Shown one piece after another: positions 7,702-14,874 of a DNA stretch of 64,000 nucleotides. A program made the translations under genes and the position numbers. Below the pieces are notes generated by a model that saw only the letters and a list, made by a program, of their open reading frames with translations, ran no database searches and was not told the DNA's origin. Source of the DNA: Verrucomicrobiota bacterium. Lineage in GTDB: Bacteria; Verrucomicrobiota; Verrucomicrobiia; Chthoniobacterales; Terrimicrobiaceae. Within the stretch, counting starts at the first letter, position 1. Each line of letters starts with the position of its first letter. Location of the stretch: the NCBI GenBank assembly GCA_018970255.1, contig JAGWWS010000008.1, forward strand, positions 1 through 64,000, given 5' to 3'.

Positions 7702-7731
7702 TCTCACCCTGCGGGCTGCCTGCGGCAGTCT
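7702..7731. repeat. short palindromic element, copy 2
   Basis: A 30-bp unit beginning TCTCACCCTGCGGG with core CTGCCTGCGGCAG; a direct repeat of the element at 7653. Confidence 0.8.
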
Positions 7732-8602
7732 TCCGAGCGGCTGCCCCGCCGCCTGGGTCACCGGCGTGTCGATATACCGCGCACACCCGGAAAACTCGAC
7801 AATCTCATCGAACTTCCGCGCAATCTCGGCCTTCCGCATCCCCAAAATCGCGCCGTTTAGGAAAATGTTCTCGCGCCCCGTCAATTCCGGATGGAACCCC
7901 GTGCCGACCTCCAGCAACGAAGCAATCCGCCCCTTCACCTTGATCTGCCCCGAACTCTGCGTTGTGACCCGCGAAAGAATCTTGAGCAAAGTCGATTTGC
8001 CCGCCCCATTCCGCCCGATGATGCCCAGAACCTCCCCCCTCTTCACCTCGAACGAAACATCCTTGAGCGCGTAGACCCAGTCCGAAGGCGCTTGCGCCTT
8101 CGGCGCGGAGTTATCAGATTTTTTACCGCAGATTTCGCTGATTTTCGCAGATTCGGAATTCAAACCATTTTGGCTCCCAGTAGCGCTGGGGGCATTCGCG
8201 GAGCGAATGGAGGCGGGTTTTTCGGAGTCCATCTGCAAGCCCGCTTGCGAGTGGCCCTCCAAAAACTCGCCAGAATCAGCCCGCTGATTCCCGCCCACGC
8301 CCCTCTCTGTGTGCTCTATGTCCTTTGACTCGGTCGCGCCCACTCCCTCGCCCTTCGGGCCAATCTGCGATTGCTCCATCTCGCATCTGCCCCGATGCTC
8401 GGTTGTGGTTAAACTTCTTTTCTTTGTGCCGCTAACGGACTTCGTCCGATCATTCACCTCCCCGATCTTCAGATACGGATCCTCCTTTCCTCGAACCTTA
8501 TGCCACCACCGATTCACATCATGCGCCAGCGAACCCGTCCCCACCTCGCCCAAACGATACAACTTCGACACCCCCTCCACCCGAATCACAACATCACTCA
8601 TG

Positions 8603-8896
8603 TTATTTCCTAAAAGTTCCAAAGCTGGGCTTGCGGGCGTTGTGCCGCACGACAAGGATTCGAATCGCATCTAATTTTATCCGGAACAGGAAATTGTATG
8701 GAAATCGATTAAGGTTCACCCGGCGAAACCCGCGTTTTTTTTCGCTGAACAGTTGCGGGGAATTGGCAGCGAGGCGCACACAGTTTCGAAACTCCTCGTA
8801 AAATTCGTCGGCAAGATTGGATCCAGCAACTTCCTCATAATACCTCATGATCAAATCCACTTCCGAGAACACTCTCGGATGAAAGACAATATTCAC
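8603..8896 (-). CDS. ParE/RelE-family toxin
   Basis: A 97-residue protein with the ParE pattern: '[18 protein letters not shown]' at the N-terminus, then '[26 protein letters not shown]' at the C-terminus. Members inhibit gyrase or cleave mRNA; which applies cannot be told here. It overlaps the upstream antitoxin gene by 4 nt, and its stop is 1 nt before the start of wzt copy e. Confidence 0.85.
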   Translation of the reverse strand: MNIVFHPRVFSEVDLIMRYYEEVAGSNLADEFYEEFRNCVRLAANSPQLFSEKKRGFRRVNLNRFPYNFLFRIKLDAIRILVVRHNARKPSFGTFRK

Positions 8897-9117
8897 CGCG
8901 TCCTTCTGGCCGAAATTTTTTGGTCCATTTGCTCCAAGGTCACGCCCAACCCGGGATTGGTTTCCATTTCCAGATCGCGCTTTACGGCTTCGGAAATTCC
9001 TTCGTCCTCATCCAAAAAAAGAGGCGGCAGAGAGTGTAGCATGTGGAGCGCTAACTCCGCTCGCTGGGATTCCGGAAGCTCCAAGGCAAGTTTTTCTACG
9101 CTATCGAGGGTGGTCAT
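8893..9117 (-). CDS. addiction-module antitoxin of the ParE partner
   Basis: A 74-residue acidic protein ('LALELPESQRAELALHMLHSL'), typical of the small addiction-module antitoxins encoded just before ParE-like toxins. The 4-nt overlap and order antitoxin-toxin agree. The C-terminal 'DLEMETNPGLGVTLEQMDQKI' would wrap the toxin. Confidence 0.8.
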   Translation of the reverse strand: MTTLDSVEKLALELPESQRAELALHMLHSLPPLFLDEDEGISEAVKRDLEMETNPGLGVTLEQMDQKISARRTR

Positions 9118-9155
9118 GAATTTGAGATATTAAAGTTGATCAGTGATGGGTTCAA

Positions 9156-9232
9156 GTTCTCCCCGAGGAATCACTCTGCACGGGCGTGTCGATGAATTCC
9201 CGAATCTCGGCAAAGTCGATTTGATTCGCGCC
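9156..9232 (-). pseudogene. internal wzt remnant (copy d)
   Basis: About 20 codons read 'FAEIREFIDTPVQ', matching '[18 protein letters not shown]' of intact Wzt with an internal deletion. It is preceded by the motif gcgaatcaa that also marks element borders in the other copies. Confidence 0.55.
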
Positions 9233-9233
9233 T

Positions 9234-9428
9234 TCAGGCTGCGGCCAATACTTTCGAATCGATCAAATGGACCAGGGCATTCACCAATTGATTTTTTTGC
9301 TTCACGATGGATTGGCCGGGCTGGGCTTTTTTCTCCAAACAGATGCCCAGAGTTGGTTCACTCACGCGGATCAGTCGATTTCCCTCGGCTAAGCGGGTCA
9401 GTTCGATTTTCAGGTTTTCGATTTTCAT
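9234..9428 (-). CDS. small hypothetical protein (64 residues)
   Basis: Reads 'MKIENLKIELTRLAEGNRLI' and ends 'VNALVHLIDSKVLAAA'; amphipathic, no signal or membrane segment. An ATG 8 codons upstream exists (9452), but the inner start is favoured. No family recognised. It sits between a wzt remnant and the 98-residue gene and may be part of a small accessory cassette. Confidence 0.4.
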   Translation of the reverse strand: MKIENLKIELTRLAEGNRLIRVSEPTLGICLEKKAQPGQSIVKQKNQLVNALVHLIDSKVLAAA

Positions 9429-9492
9429 AAGTTTAAAATCCCATTTTTCCAATCCAACTCAACAAAATCTCTGGAGTCGGGTATCCATACTG

Positions 9493-9789
9493 CTAATAAG
9501 CCTCTTGGGGCAGTTTTTCGAATCCAGATTCATTCAACTCCATCACGGACTCCGGCGGTTCATCCAACGCAACGGCAAGAGACTCCAAAACTTCGTGATA
9601 AATCGAGATGCCAACCTCCCTCTCGTCCAAATCGCTGGAAATCTGAATCGTGATCCGCTTACCTTCAATAATAGCTTTCGCGAGCGCAGGTCTGCCGATC
9701 GGATCGAGCATTTTTCCCTCAATCCCGACAATCTCCGAAATGAAGTGCCCGGATGGAAAAGTGAGATTCGCAAAAGCCTCAAAGTTCAT
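9493..9789 (-). CDS. hypothetical protein with HEVLE motif (98 residues)
   Basis: A 98-residue acidic protein. 'VGISIYHEVLESLAVALDEPP' contains HExxE, reminiscent of but not matching the HExxH of small zinc peptidases, and is followed by 'ELNESGFEKLP'. Its ATG overlaps the stop of the 37-codon wzt-derived frame by 4 nt, suggesting translational coupling. Function unknown. Confidence 0.5.
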   Translation of the reverse strand: MNFEAFANLTFPSGHFISEIVGIEGKMLDPIGRPALAKAIIEGKRITIQISSDLDEREVGISIYHEVLESLAVALDEPPESVMELNESGFEKLPQEAY

Positions 9790-9899
9790 TTCGCGTCCTC
9801 CACCCGAATCACAAAAGCCCAGATACCCATAAAAATTTTCTTCAGCGGTGCGCTATTATCATCGGATACATTTTCAACGTGAATAACTACATCACTCAT
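9786..9899 (-). pseudogene. wzt 5' remnant (copy c), 37-codon frame
   Basis: ATG 9899 opens a frame reading MSDVVIHVENVS (the Wzt start), unrelated sequence, then 'FVIRVEDAK', a second match to the Wzt start. It ends in ATGA overlapping the next gene. It may now serve only as a coupled leader. Confidence 0.65.
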
Positions 9900-9933
9900 T
9901 TTTTGAAAAAACTCACTTCTGCAGGATTCCACA

Positions 9934-10164
9934 TCAAGCGTGAACCAGCTCGGCTTCGAGCGGTTGGCCGGGCTTCAATTGGCTAACGCCCTCTACTGCA
10001 AATCCTAAAATATTACCTTGCTCATCGACCCGCTCCATGAGGTTGATGTTTGGTGTTTCGCGAAAATATCCAGGGGCATCGGAAAAGCGAACCTCCAAGA
10101 AGTCGGCTTCCGCGTCGAACCAGATTTTTAGTTTTTCTGCAATAGGATTTTTCCTTGTTTGGGT
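9934..10164 (-). pseudogene. DUF2283-family remnant without a start codon
   Basis: The open frame contains 'KIWFDAEADFLEVRFSD' and 'MERVDEQGNILGFAVEGVSQL', matching the two halves of DUF2283, a small protein of unknown role often beside toxin genes. Between the upstream stop (10165-10167) and the domain there is no ATG, GTG or TTG, so the gene seems to have lost its 5' end, unless ATT is used. Confidence 0.6.
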
Positions 10165-10359
10165 TTATAAATTATCACAACCCGTTATCTTGCAGCGCTA
10201 TCCCAGAGTCGGCCATGATTACATTCGTAAGAATGACAGAATGTCCGCTGTTTGTCATTGAAGAACAATGTTTTTTCAAAGAAACGATTTTCCGCAGCCG
10301 CCAAGCCAGAACTAGCACTACTTTTAGTCGCTGCGGCATTTTTTATCAAAACCTAAATG
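10165..10359. other. intergenic, nothing recognised
   Basis: A 55-codon minus-strand frame from ATG at about 10339 is present but matches nothing known to me. No repeat or terminator seen. Confidence 0.4.
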
Positions 10360-10575
10360 TCATGCTCCCAGTGGCATATTTTCTCCGGGCACTGGAGTCC
10401 AGTGCACTTTCCGGTTCCACTCTTGGGCTTCTTCAGGGGTTAACTCCCTTCCTCCCATGGCTATGATCCATTGGTCGAGTTCTTCGACCGTGGGATTGGC
10501 CGCAAGCAGTGGAATGAAATTGGCGAGCGTGGACGAATTTCTAGTTGGCGAGGAAGTCTGCTTTGATTTGTTCAT
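10360..10575 (-). CDS. small hypothetical protein (71 residues)
   Basis: Reads '...NPTVEELDQWIIAMGGRELTPEEAQEWNRKVHW...'. Soluble and acidic, with the proportions of an antitoxin or small regulator. It overlaps the end of the preceding frame (10541). No family recognised. Confidence 0.45.
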   Translation of the reverse strand: MNKSKQTSSPTRNSSTLANFIPLLAANPTVEELDQWIIAMGGRELTPEEAQEWNRKVHWTPVPGENMPLGA

Positions 10576-10690
10576 GGTTGGATTGGAATGTCGAAATGGC
10601 GAGTGAGAAAACTTGCTTGGGACTCAAGTCATCATACCAGATTTTTTGGAGGAGTCCGCCTTTTTTTCCCAATATGTCCTGATGCGTGCA
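10541..10690 (-). pseudogene. 3' part of an unknown gene fused behind an ORF6N remnant
   Basis: A frame containing '[20 protein letters not shown]' ends at 10541 inside the start of the 71-residue gene, a normal two-gene overlap. Its 5' end is replaced by the ORF6N remnant, so only the C-terminal ~45 codons of the original gene are left. Confidence 0.45.
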
Positions 10691-10994
10691 CAGCACGCTC
10701 TGAATTGAGCACCGCTGCCAACATGACTGCTCCATGCTCGGTGAATGCAAAAGGGAGAGCTCGTCGTGCCCCGCCCCAACTTGAAATCACAGATTGTGAT
10801 TTCAAGTTTGCAGCCTCCTCGGCTGTAAGTTGAAACATGAACCTGCTCGGAAATCTTGCAGGGTTTCGTTTAACCGCTTGATTCAAAGCTCGTGTTTCAA
10901 CGCCGTAAATCTCGGCAAGGTCCGAAGCGAGCATAACCTTCTCACCTCGAATGAAGTGAATTCGGCTCTGGAGCAGTTGTATTCTTGCGAGATT
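10632..10994 (-). pseudogene. ORF6N gene remnant 1
   Basis: The frame reads '[20 protein letters not shown]', '[20 protein letters not shown]', then '[16 protein letters not shown]' and '[21 protein letters not shown]', the full ORF6N core. It has no ATG at the expected place (ATC where copy 2 has ATG, plus a 1-nt loss) and no C-terminal half after ~10690. Codons after that belong to other sequence. Confidence 0.75.
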
Positions 10995-11036
10995 TTAGTC
11001 AGAAAGTGGTTTGCATCATTTGCTTTATCAAAAGGG

Positions 11037-11126
11037 ATTCACATCAGGCGCGAGCGAACCGGTGCCGACCTCCCCGAGGCGATAGAATTTTGATACATTT
11101 TCAACGCGAATGACGGTGTCGGACAT
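11037..11126 (-). pseudogene. wzt 5' remnant (copy b)
   Basis: From ATG 11126: MSDTVIRVENVSKFYRLGEV and on to a residue run ending DVN, then a stop within two codons. Homology to Wzt ends exactly where ORF6N remnant 1 flank begins. The same break point after 'VN' occurs in copy a. Confidence 0.75.
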
Positions 11127-11132
11127 GATTGG

Positions 11133-11164
11133 AGAGTCGAGAGTCGAGAGTCGAGAGTCGAGGG
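11133..11164. repeat. heptamer simple repeat (gagtcga)
   Basis: Four-plus tandem copies of a 7-bp unit immediately upstream of wzt remnant b; the same unit occupies the same position beside remnant f. The remaining bases to 11273 hold nothing recognised. Confidence 0.75.
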
Positions 11165-11273
11165 CTGGCGGAAGATGTGTAGTCGAGTTGGCGAGTGAAA
11201 CGCTTCGGACTAGGTCAGGACGTGGGTAATACAGAGGATCCTGAAAGATTCGTCTGCAGCGCTTTGGAACTTT

Positions 11274-11708
11274 TTAAACCAAGGGGTTCCAGACTTTTTT
11301 GAAACCGAAGTCGCTAAAGTGCTTGATATTCACAGTTGCAAAGGATTCCACCCCATGCTGTCGCAGCGTCAACGCCAGGCGTGCATCAATGATATGTCGA
11401 TATCCGGCATTACTTTTGGAAACATACTCCCATAGCTTCTCGGAAACTGCAGGATCATAATCGATGCAACGCCAATCGGGGTTGGATTTCAGCGCGTGGC
11501 AGTATCCTGCCGCTTCGGCAGCGGTGTATGGCTTTTTGAAAACTGCGGGGTTGCGAAGCAAAATGAAAATCTCCACAAGGACCAATTCGCACACCACAAA
11601 TTCCTCGCCTTGGGTTTGCACACGATCAAAAAACGCTATTGCCTGATCATGCGAGCGGGAGTCCGGATCAGCAGCATAGATAAATAAATTGGTATCAGCT
11701 GTTAGCAT
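11274..11708 (-). CDS. PIN-domain toxin, VapC-like
   Basis: A 144-residue protein beginning 'MLTADTNLFIYAADPDSRSH', with the first PIN acidic residue at D5, an internal 'ELVLVEIF' Glu region, and late Asp in 'IIDARLALTLRQHG'. PIN toxins are RNases that cut tRNA or rRNA. The upstream RHH-type gene overlaps it by 14 nt. The module lies between internal and 5' wzt remnants. Confidence 0.85.
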   Translation of the reverse strand: MLTADTNLFIYAADPDSRSHDQAIAFFDRVQTQGEEFVVCELVLVEIFILLRNPAVFKKPYTAAEAAGYCHALKSNPDWRCIDYDPAVSEKLWEYVSKSNAGYRHIIDARLALTLRQHGVESFATVNIKHFSDFGFKKVWNPLV

Positions 11709-11964
11709 TTTCGGAATTCGTGAATCGCTCTTCTATGGCCAAGGATTCCGCAGGACTCTCGGAAATATCCTTCAAATGACCACCACTGCCTCGCAAAACG
11801 GGAAAAGACCAGGTCTCGGGCTTGGCGGGGGTGTTTGGAAAGGTGCTGGCATACGACTCCATCCCCCTGCGAACCAGTTCCGCAAAGGACCAATCTCTTT
11901 CATCGGCGATTCGCTTTAGGCGATGAAGCAAGGGTTCCGGCAGTTGAATTTGCGTTCTAATCAT
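11695..11964 (-). CDS. ribbon-helix-helix antitoxin of the VapC-like toxin
   Basis: An 89-residue protein. The N-terminus 'MIRTQIQLPEPLLHRLKRIA' is a ribbon-helix-helix DNA-binding strand and first helix, followed by 'ELVRRGME'. The C-terminal tail would bind the toxin. It overlaps the toxin gene by 14 nt. Confidence 0.8.
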   Translation of the reverse strand: MIRTQIQLPEPLLHRLKRIADERDWSFAELVRRGMESYASTFPNTPAKPETWSFPVLRGSGGHLKDISESPAESLAIEERFTNSENANS

Positions 11965-11999
11965 GACATCAATCTGTATTAGCCATCATCTTGATGTCA

Positions 12000-12163
12000 A
12001 GCTCTATTTTTTCTGCACGAGGCAGGCTTGGGATTTTTTTCCAAAATGTCCTTGGCGGCTTGGAAAACCTCATCCAAATCAAAACAATTGGAATTATCGC
12101 CGTTGCCACGGCGAAACCCAAGCGCACAGACATCCCGGAGCTATACAGGTTGATTCGCTCGCT
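12000..12163 (-). pseudogene. internal wzt remnant (signature to Walker B region)
   Basis: The frame fused to ORF6N remnant 2 continues '[20 protein letters not shown]', matching the Wzt signature region. A diverged, frameshifted Walker B stretch follows (nucleotides aligning to ILIVDEV...). The [11 protein letters not shown] junction is the same site at which copy e carries an insertion. Confidence 0.7.
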
Positions 12164-12310
12164 TGGAAATCTTGCAGGGTTTCGTTTAACCGCTTGATTT
12201 AAAGCTCGTGTTTCAACGCCGTAAATCTCGGCAAGGTCCGAAGCGAGCATAACCTTCTCACCTCATATGAAGTAAATTCGGCTCTGGAGCAGTTGTAATT
12301 CTTGCGACAT
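12164..12310 (-). pseudogene. ORF6N gene remnant 2 with in-frame stop
   Basis: ATG 12310 gives MSQELQLLQSRIYFI, then a TGA in place of the CGA seen in remnant 1, then '[20 protein letters not shown]'. It ends at 'ARFP' where the wzt piece begins. Its upstream flank (to ~12380) is nearly identical to that of remnant 1. Confidence 0.75.
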
Positions 12311-12354
12311 TTTAGTCAGAAAGTGGGTTGCAACATTTGCTTTATCAGAATGGA

Positions 12355-12523
12355 TTCACACCATGCGCCAGCGAACCCGTCCCCACCTTGCCGAGGCGAC
12401 AGGGTTTGTGACCCAGGCAGGAGGGAACCTGCGCGGGAGACTGCCGAAGGTAGCCTGTAGGGTGAGACGCCAAGGGCAAGACGCGAATCAAACATTTTCA
12501 ACGCGAATGACGGTGTCGGACAT
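12355..12523 (-). pseudogene. wzt 5' remnant (copy a) with palindromic element
   Basis: ATG 12523 opens MSDTVIRVENV. About 90 bp with a palindromic element (12438-12467) follow, then '[16 protein letters not shown]' and loss of homology. Of all remnants this is nearest to wzm, so it may mark the original position of wzt. Confidence 0.7.
12438..12467. repeat. short palindromic element, copy 4 (inverted)
   Basis: The complement of the 30-bp unit at 7653, with changes in the core (CTACCTTCGGCAG). It interrupts wzt remnant a. Confidence 0.7.
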
Positions 12524-12612
12524 GGTAAGTGACGAAGAAGTAACGGGTGGCGAGTAACTGGTAGAGGGTTTTGGAAAGGCAGGTAGGCGGGATATTCCAA
12601 CGAGAAACTTTT

Positions 12613-13131
12613 TTATTCAAGTCCGAGACTCTTAGCCCAATTCAACCATGTTTCTGCCAAGCCATGATGCTTTATAATTTCTGTGAATTTAGGCACTTGG
12701 AAATCTTTCAGGGAATAAAGATAGACCACACGAGCTCGGTCTTTGGGACGCCCCACTGTAAGTGCGATGGCCGCCAAGTATTCGGGTGTCATCACCCGAA
12801 TGGTATGTCCATCCCAATGCAAGATAACTGCGTTATTTACGGCCTCAGTCTCAAGCTCGTTAGAGGCCGCCAGAAACTGAACTGGCATGCCATGGATAAC
12901 AATGCCTTCTTCGTCAAACTCGGAGAAACCCAACTCGGAAAGCTTTTTGAAAATAGGCTCCAAGCTGACTAAAGACGAGCCTTCCGGAACATTTAAAAAG
13001 CAAAAAACATCGATGTCCCGGGTAGCAAGCGGTTCTCCATGAAAACCCGCCGCTGTCGCTCCGCCTATTGCGTATTTTACTACAACACCTCCCGCGAGAA
13101 GCTGTTCTAAAACATCACAAACCTTTTGCAT
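12613..13131 (-). CDS. nucleotidyltransferase-fold protein, possible toxin
   Basis: A 172-residue protein. 'AIGGATAAGFHGEPLATRDIDVF' (about 21-43) is a nucleotidyltransferase GG...DxD motif of the MNT/AbiEii-like class. The rest fits a small NTase with a C-terminal helical part. It overlaps the upstream 66-residue gene by 17 nt. Such pairs can be toxin-antitoxin or abortive-infection units; the target here is unknown. Confidence 0.7.
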   Translation of the reverse strand: MQKVCDVLEQLLAGGVVVKYAIGGATAAGFHGEPLATRDIDVFCFLNVPEGSSLVSLEPIFKKLSELGFSEFDEEGIVIHGMPVQFLAASNELETEAVNNAVILHWDGHTIRVMTPEYLAAIALTVGRPKDRARVVYLYSLKDFQVPKFTEIIKHHGLAETWLNWAKSLGLE

Positions 13132-13315
13132 GTCGCTTGATTTCCTCTAATTCCAATGTCTCTAAAATCGTTTGCCCCAAAAGTGCTACCTTTTCACCGA
13201 TGGGCAGATTTCTTTGTTTTTGCCTCCAATTTGTTTTTTCTCGCATCCACAAAATGCCTTCAGAATTCGATCGTGAGGAAGCTTCGAACTTTTGATCGTT
13301 GATTTTTTTCTCCAT
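13115..13315 (-). CDS. small partner of the nucleotidyltransferase (66 residues)
   Basis: From ATG 13315: basic and helical, with 'WMREKTNWRQKQRNLPIGEKVALLGQ'. Such short proteins often precede NTase-like genes, and the 17-nt overlap supports co-translation. A longer frame upstream overlaps wzm in the opposite sense of function and is not favoured. Likely antitoxin or accessory; inference only. Confidence 0.55.
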   Translation of the reverse strand: MEKKINDQKFEASSRSNSEGILWMREKTNWRQKQRNLPIGEKVALLGQTILETLELEEIKRHAKGL

Positions 13316-13346
13316 TGAAAATAAGACTCCGAGGCACTCGACCAAC

Positions 13347-14210
13347 CTACACAGTGTCCATGAAAGTCTTCTCGACGCGTTTGAACATGACGATGCCGAG
13401 GAACAGGAGGACGATAGTAACCGCGGCGGAAATTCCCAAGCCATCCCACGGAATGGAGCCACCGAGGTAGATGGCGCGGAAGGTCTCGATGACCGATGCC
13501 ATTGGGTTCAAATTCAGCAGGTGGGCGTATTTTTCCGGCACCATGCTGGCGGGGTAGATGACGGGTGTGGCATACATGGCGAGCTGGACCCCGAATGAAA
13601 CCAAGAATGTAAAATCACGGTATTTTGTTGTGAGGGAGGATATAATTATTCCCGCCCCAAGACCGAGCAGTGCCATGAGGCCGAGAAGAAGGGGTGTCAG
13701 AATGAAAACCAGAGGCCAGTTGGGAGAAATGGGAGCCCCTTTCCAGGCGAACCAGCCGAGGAAGGCGAAAAAGAGCAAAAACTGGATCGCGAATTGGATG
13801 AGGTTCGAGATGACAATCGAAAGCGGTGTCACCAATCGTGGAAAATAAACCTTTCCGAATATCCCTGCATTGGAGAGGAATGTGGATGATGTTTTTGTGA
13901 GACAGGTGGAAAAATAATTCCACGGCGTGATGCCGGCGAGGTAGAAGAGCATCGGAGGCAGGCCGTCGGTGGGGAGTTTGGCGAGACCGCTGAAAATCAC
14001 CGTGAACATGGCTGTGGTGAGCAGTGGTTGAATAAAAAACCAGAGCGGGCCAAGGATGGTTTGCTTGTAAACCGCCACGAAATCCCTGCGCACAAACATC
14101 CAGAGCAAATCCCGATACCGCCACACATCGCGCAATTCGAGGTCCCACCAACGCGTGTTGGGGTTCAGGACCATGTCCCAATTTTCGTTTTCGGCGGTTC
14201 CTGTGTTCAT
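13347..14210 (-). CDS. wzm: ABC-2 type permease of a polysaccharide exporter
   Basis: A 287-residue inner-membrane protein with six hydrophobic segments. The N-terminal 'ELRDVWRYRDLLWMFVRRDF' and 'YKQTILGPLWFFIQP' are hallmarks of Wzm/RfbD permeases exporting O-antigen or capsule chains. Partner ATPase: wzt at 482-1930, now displaced by the accessory island; in this family the two are normally adjacent. The GbsR-like regulator gene lies 2 nt upstream, so they probably share a transcript. Confidence 0.92.
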   Translation of the reverse strand: MNTGTAENENWDMVLNPNTRWWDLELRDVWRYRDLLWMFVRRDFVAVYKQTILGPLWFFIQPLLTTAMFTVIFSGLAKLPTDGLPPMLFYLAGITPWNYFSTCLTKTSSTFLSNAGIFGKVYFPRLVTPLSIVISNLIQFAIQFLLFFAFLGWFAWKGAPISPNWPLVFILTPLLLGLMALLGLGAGIIISSLTTKYRDFTFLVSFGVQLAMYATPVIYPASMVPEKYAHLLNLNPMASVIETFRAIYLGGSIPWDGLGISAAVTIVLLFLGIVMFKRVEKTFMDTV

Positions 14211-14212
14211 TG

Positions 14213-14830
14213 TTAGAATTTGCCGGCGAGGGTTTTGACGATTGGAAGGACCTTAGAAATAAATTGATACCATCCCCTCACCTGACCCAGCCTGCTTTGC
14301 TGGAAATGTTTATCGGGATTTTCGCCGTCGATGCTGCCTTCAAGTGCACGGAGGCGTTCTTGGCCGTTGTCGAGGTGGGGGTCGATCCGGTCGCGGAGGT
14401 AGCCGCTGGCGAGCTTGCGCAGGCTGGTCTCGGCGGTGAAATGCTCGCGCCGGACGCCGGGGACATAGACGGAGTTCACCGCTCCGAGGGATTTCAGCCA
14501 CCTGAGCCCTTCGCTGGCGGACCCTTTGCTGATGCGCAGGCGCTCGACGATGTCGTCGAGGGAGAGCGGTTCCGGCGTGCTGAAGAGAAGCCCGTAGATT
14601 TCGCCGATGGACTTGGGCAGCGAGAGCGCGGAGGCGGCGTTGATGAAGAGGGCGATCGATTCGCGCTGGAAGCCGTTCAGCTGCGGACCGGCGAGGTCGA
14701 CCTCGGCAAAGCCGGGCAGAAGGGACAAGCTGCCGCCCTTGGTAAGCACTTGAGGACTTACCTTCGAGGAGGTTGAAATGGCGTTTCCCACGGCGGCGAA
14801 AGTTGAGGGAACTTTGCGAAATTCCACCAA
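14213..14830 (-). CDS. GbsR/MarR-type winged-helix regulator
   Basis: A 205-residue protein. The winged helix spans roughly residues 60-130 ('ALSLPKSIGEIYGLLFSTPEPLSLDDIVERLRISKGSASEGLRWL'), followed by a helical dimerisation region. GbsR-like regulators bind DNA as dimers. Being directly in front of wzm, this one probably controls polysaccharide export. The start is taken as ATG 14830; inner starts are possible. Confidence 0.8.
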   Translation of the reverse strand: MVEFRKVPSTFAAVGNAISTSSKVSPQVLTKGGSLSLLPGFAEVDLAGPQLNGFQRESIALFINAASALSLPKSIGEIYGLLFSTPEPLSLDDIVERLRISKGSASEGLRWLKSLGAVNSVYVPGVRREHFTAETSLRKLASGYLRDRIDPHLDNGQERLRALEGSIDGENPDKHFQQSRLGQVRGWYQFISKVLPIVKTLAGKF

Positions 14831-14874
14831 TCACCAAGTCTGTTCAAGAAAAAATGAACAGTCTGAATAAAAAT

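Larger units (their letters stand above)
7350..8601 (-). pseudogene. wzt copy e, broken by three insertions and lacking the C-terminal domain
   Basis: From ATG 8601 the frame follows intact Wzt ([21 protein letters not shown]...) through Walker A. It carries (1) a linker insert of about 110 residues at the same site as the insert in the intact gene, (2) an insert of ~40 residues between IDTPV and RYSSGM containing two palindromic elements (7653-7682, 7702-7731), and (3) an insert just before Walker B (7496-7580) that shifts the frame. The correct Walker B frame ([11 protein letters not shown]) resumes about 7480. Homology stops at VSHNMTA near 7365, so the glycan-recognition domain is gone. 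Confidence 0.88.

Noticed and set aside
9493-9789. zinc metallopeptidase
   Set aside because: The motif is HEVLE, not HExxH, and there is no evident third ligand; left as hypothetical.
10632-10994. functional ORF6N gene
   Set aside because: The expected start codon is changed and the C-terminal half is missing and replaced, so it is called a remnant.
482-14210. prophage, integron or insertion-sequence composite element
   Set aside because: No integrase, transposase, attC-like cassette ends or phage structural genes were seen; only TA-type and ORF6N cargo with wzt fragments.
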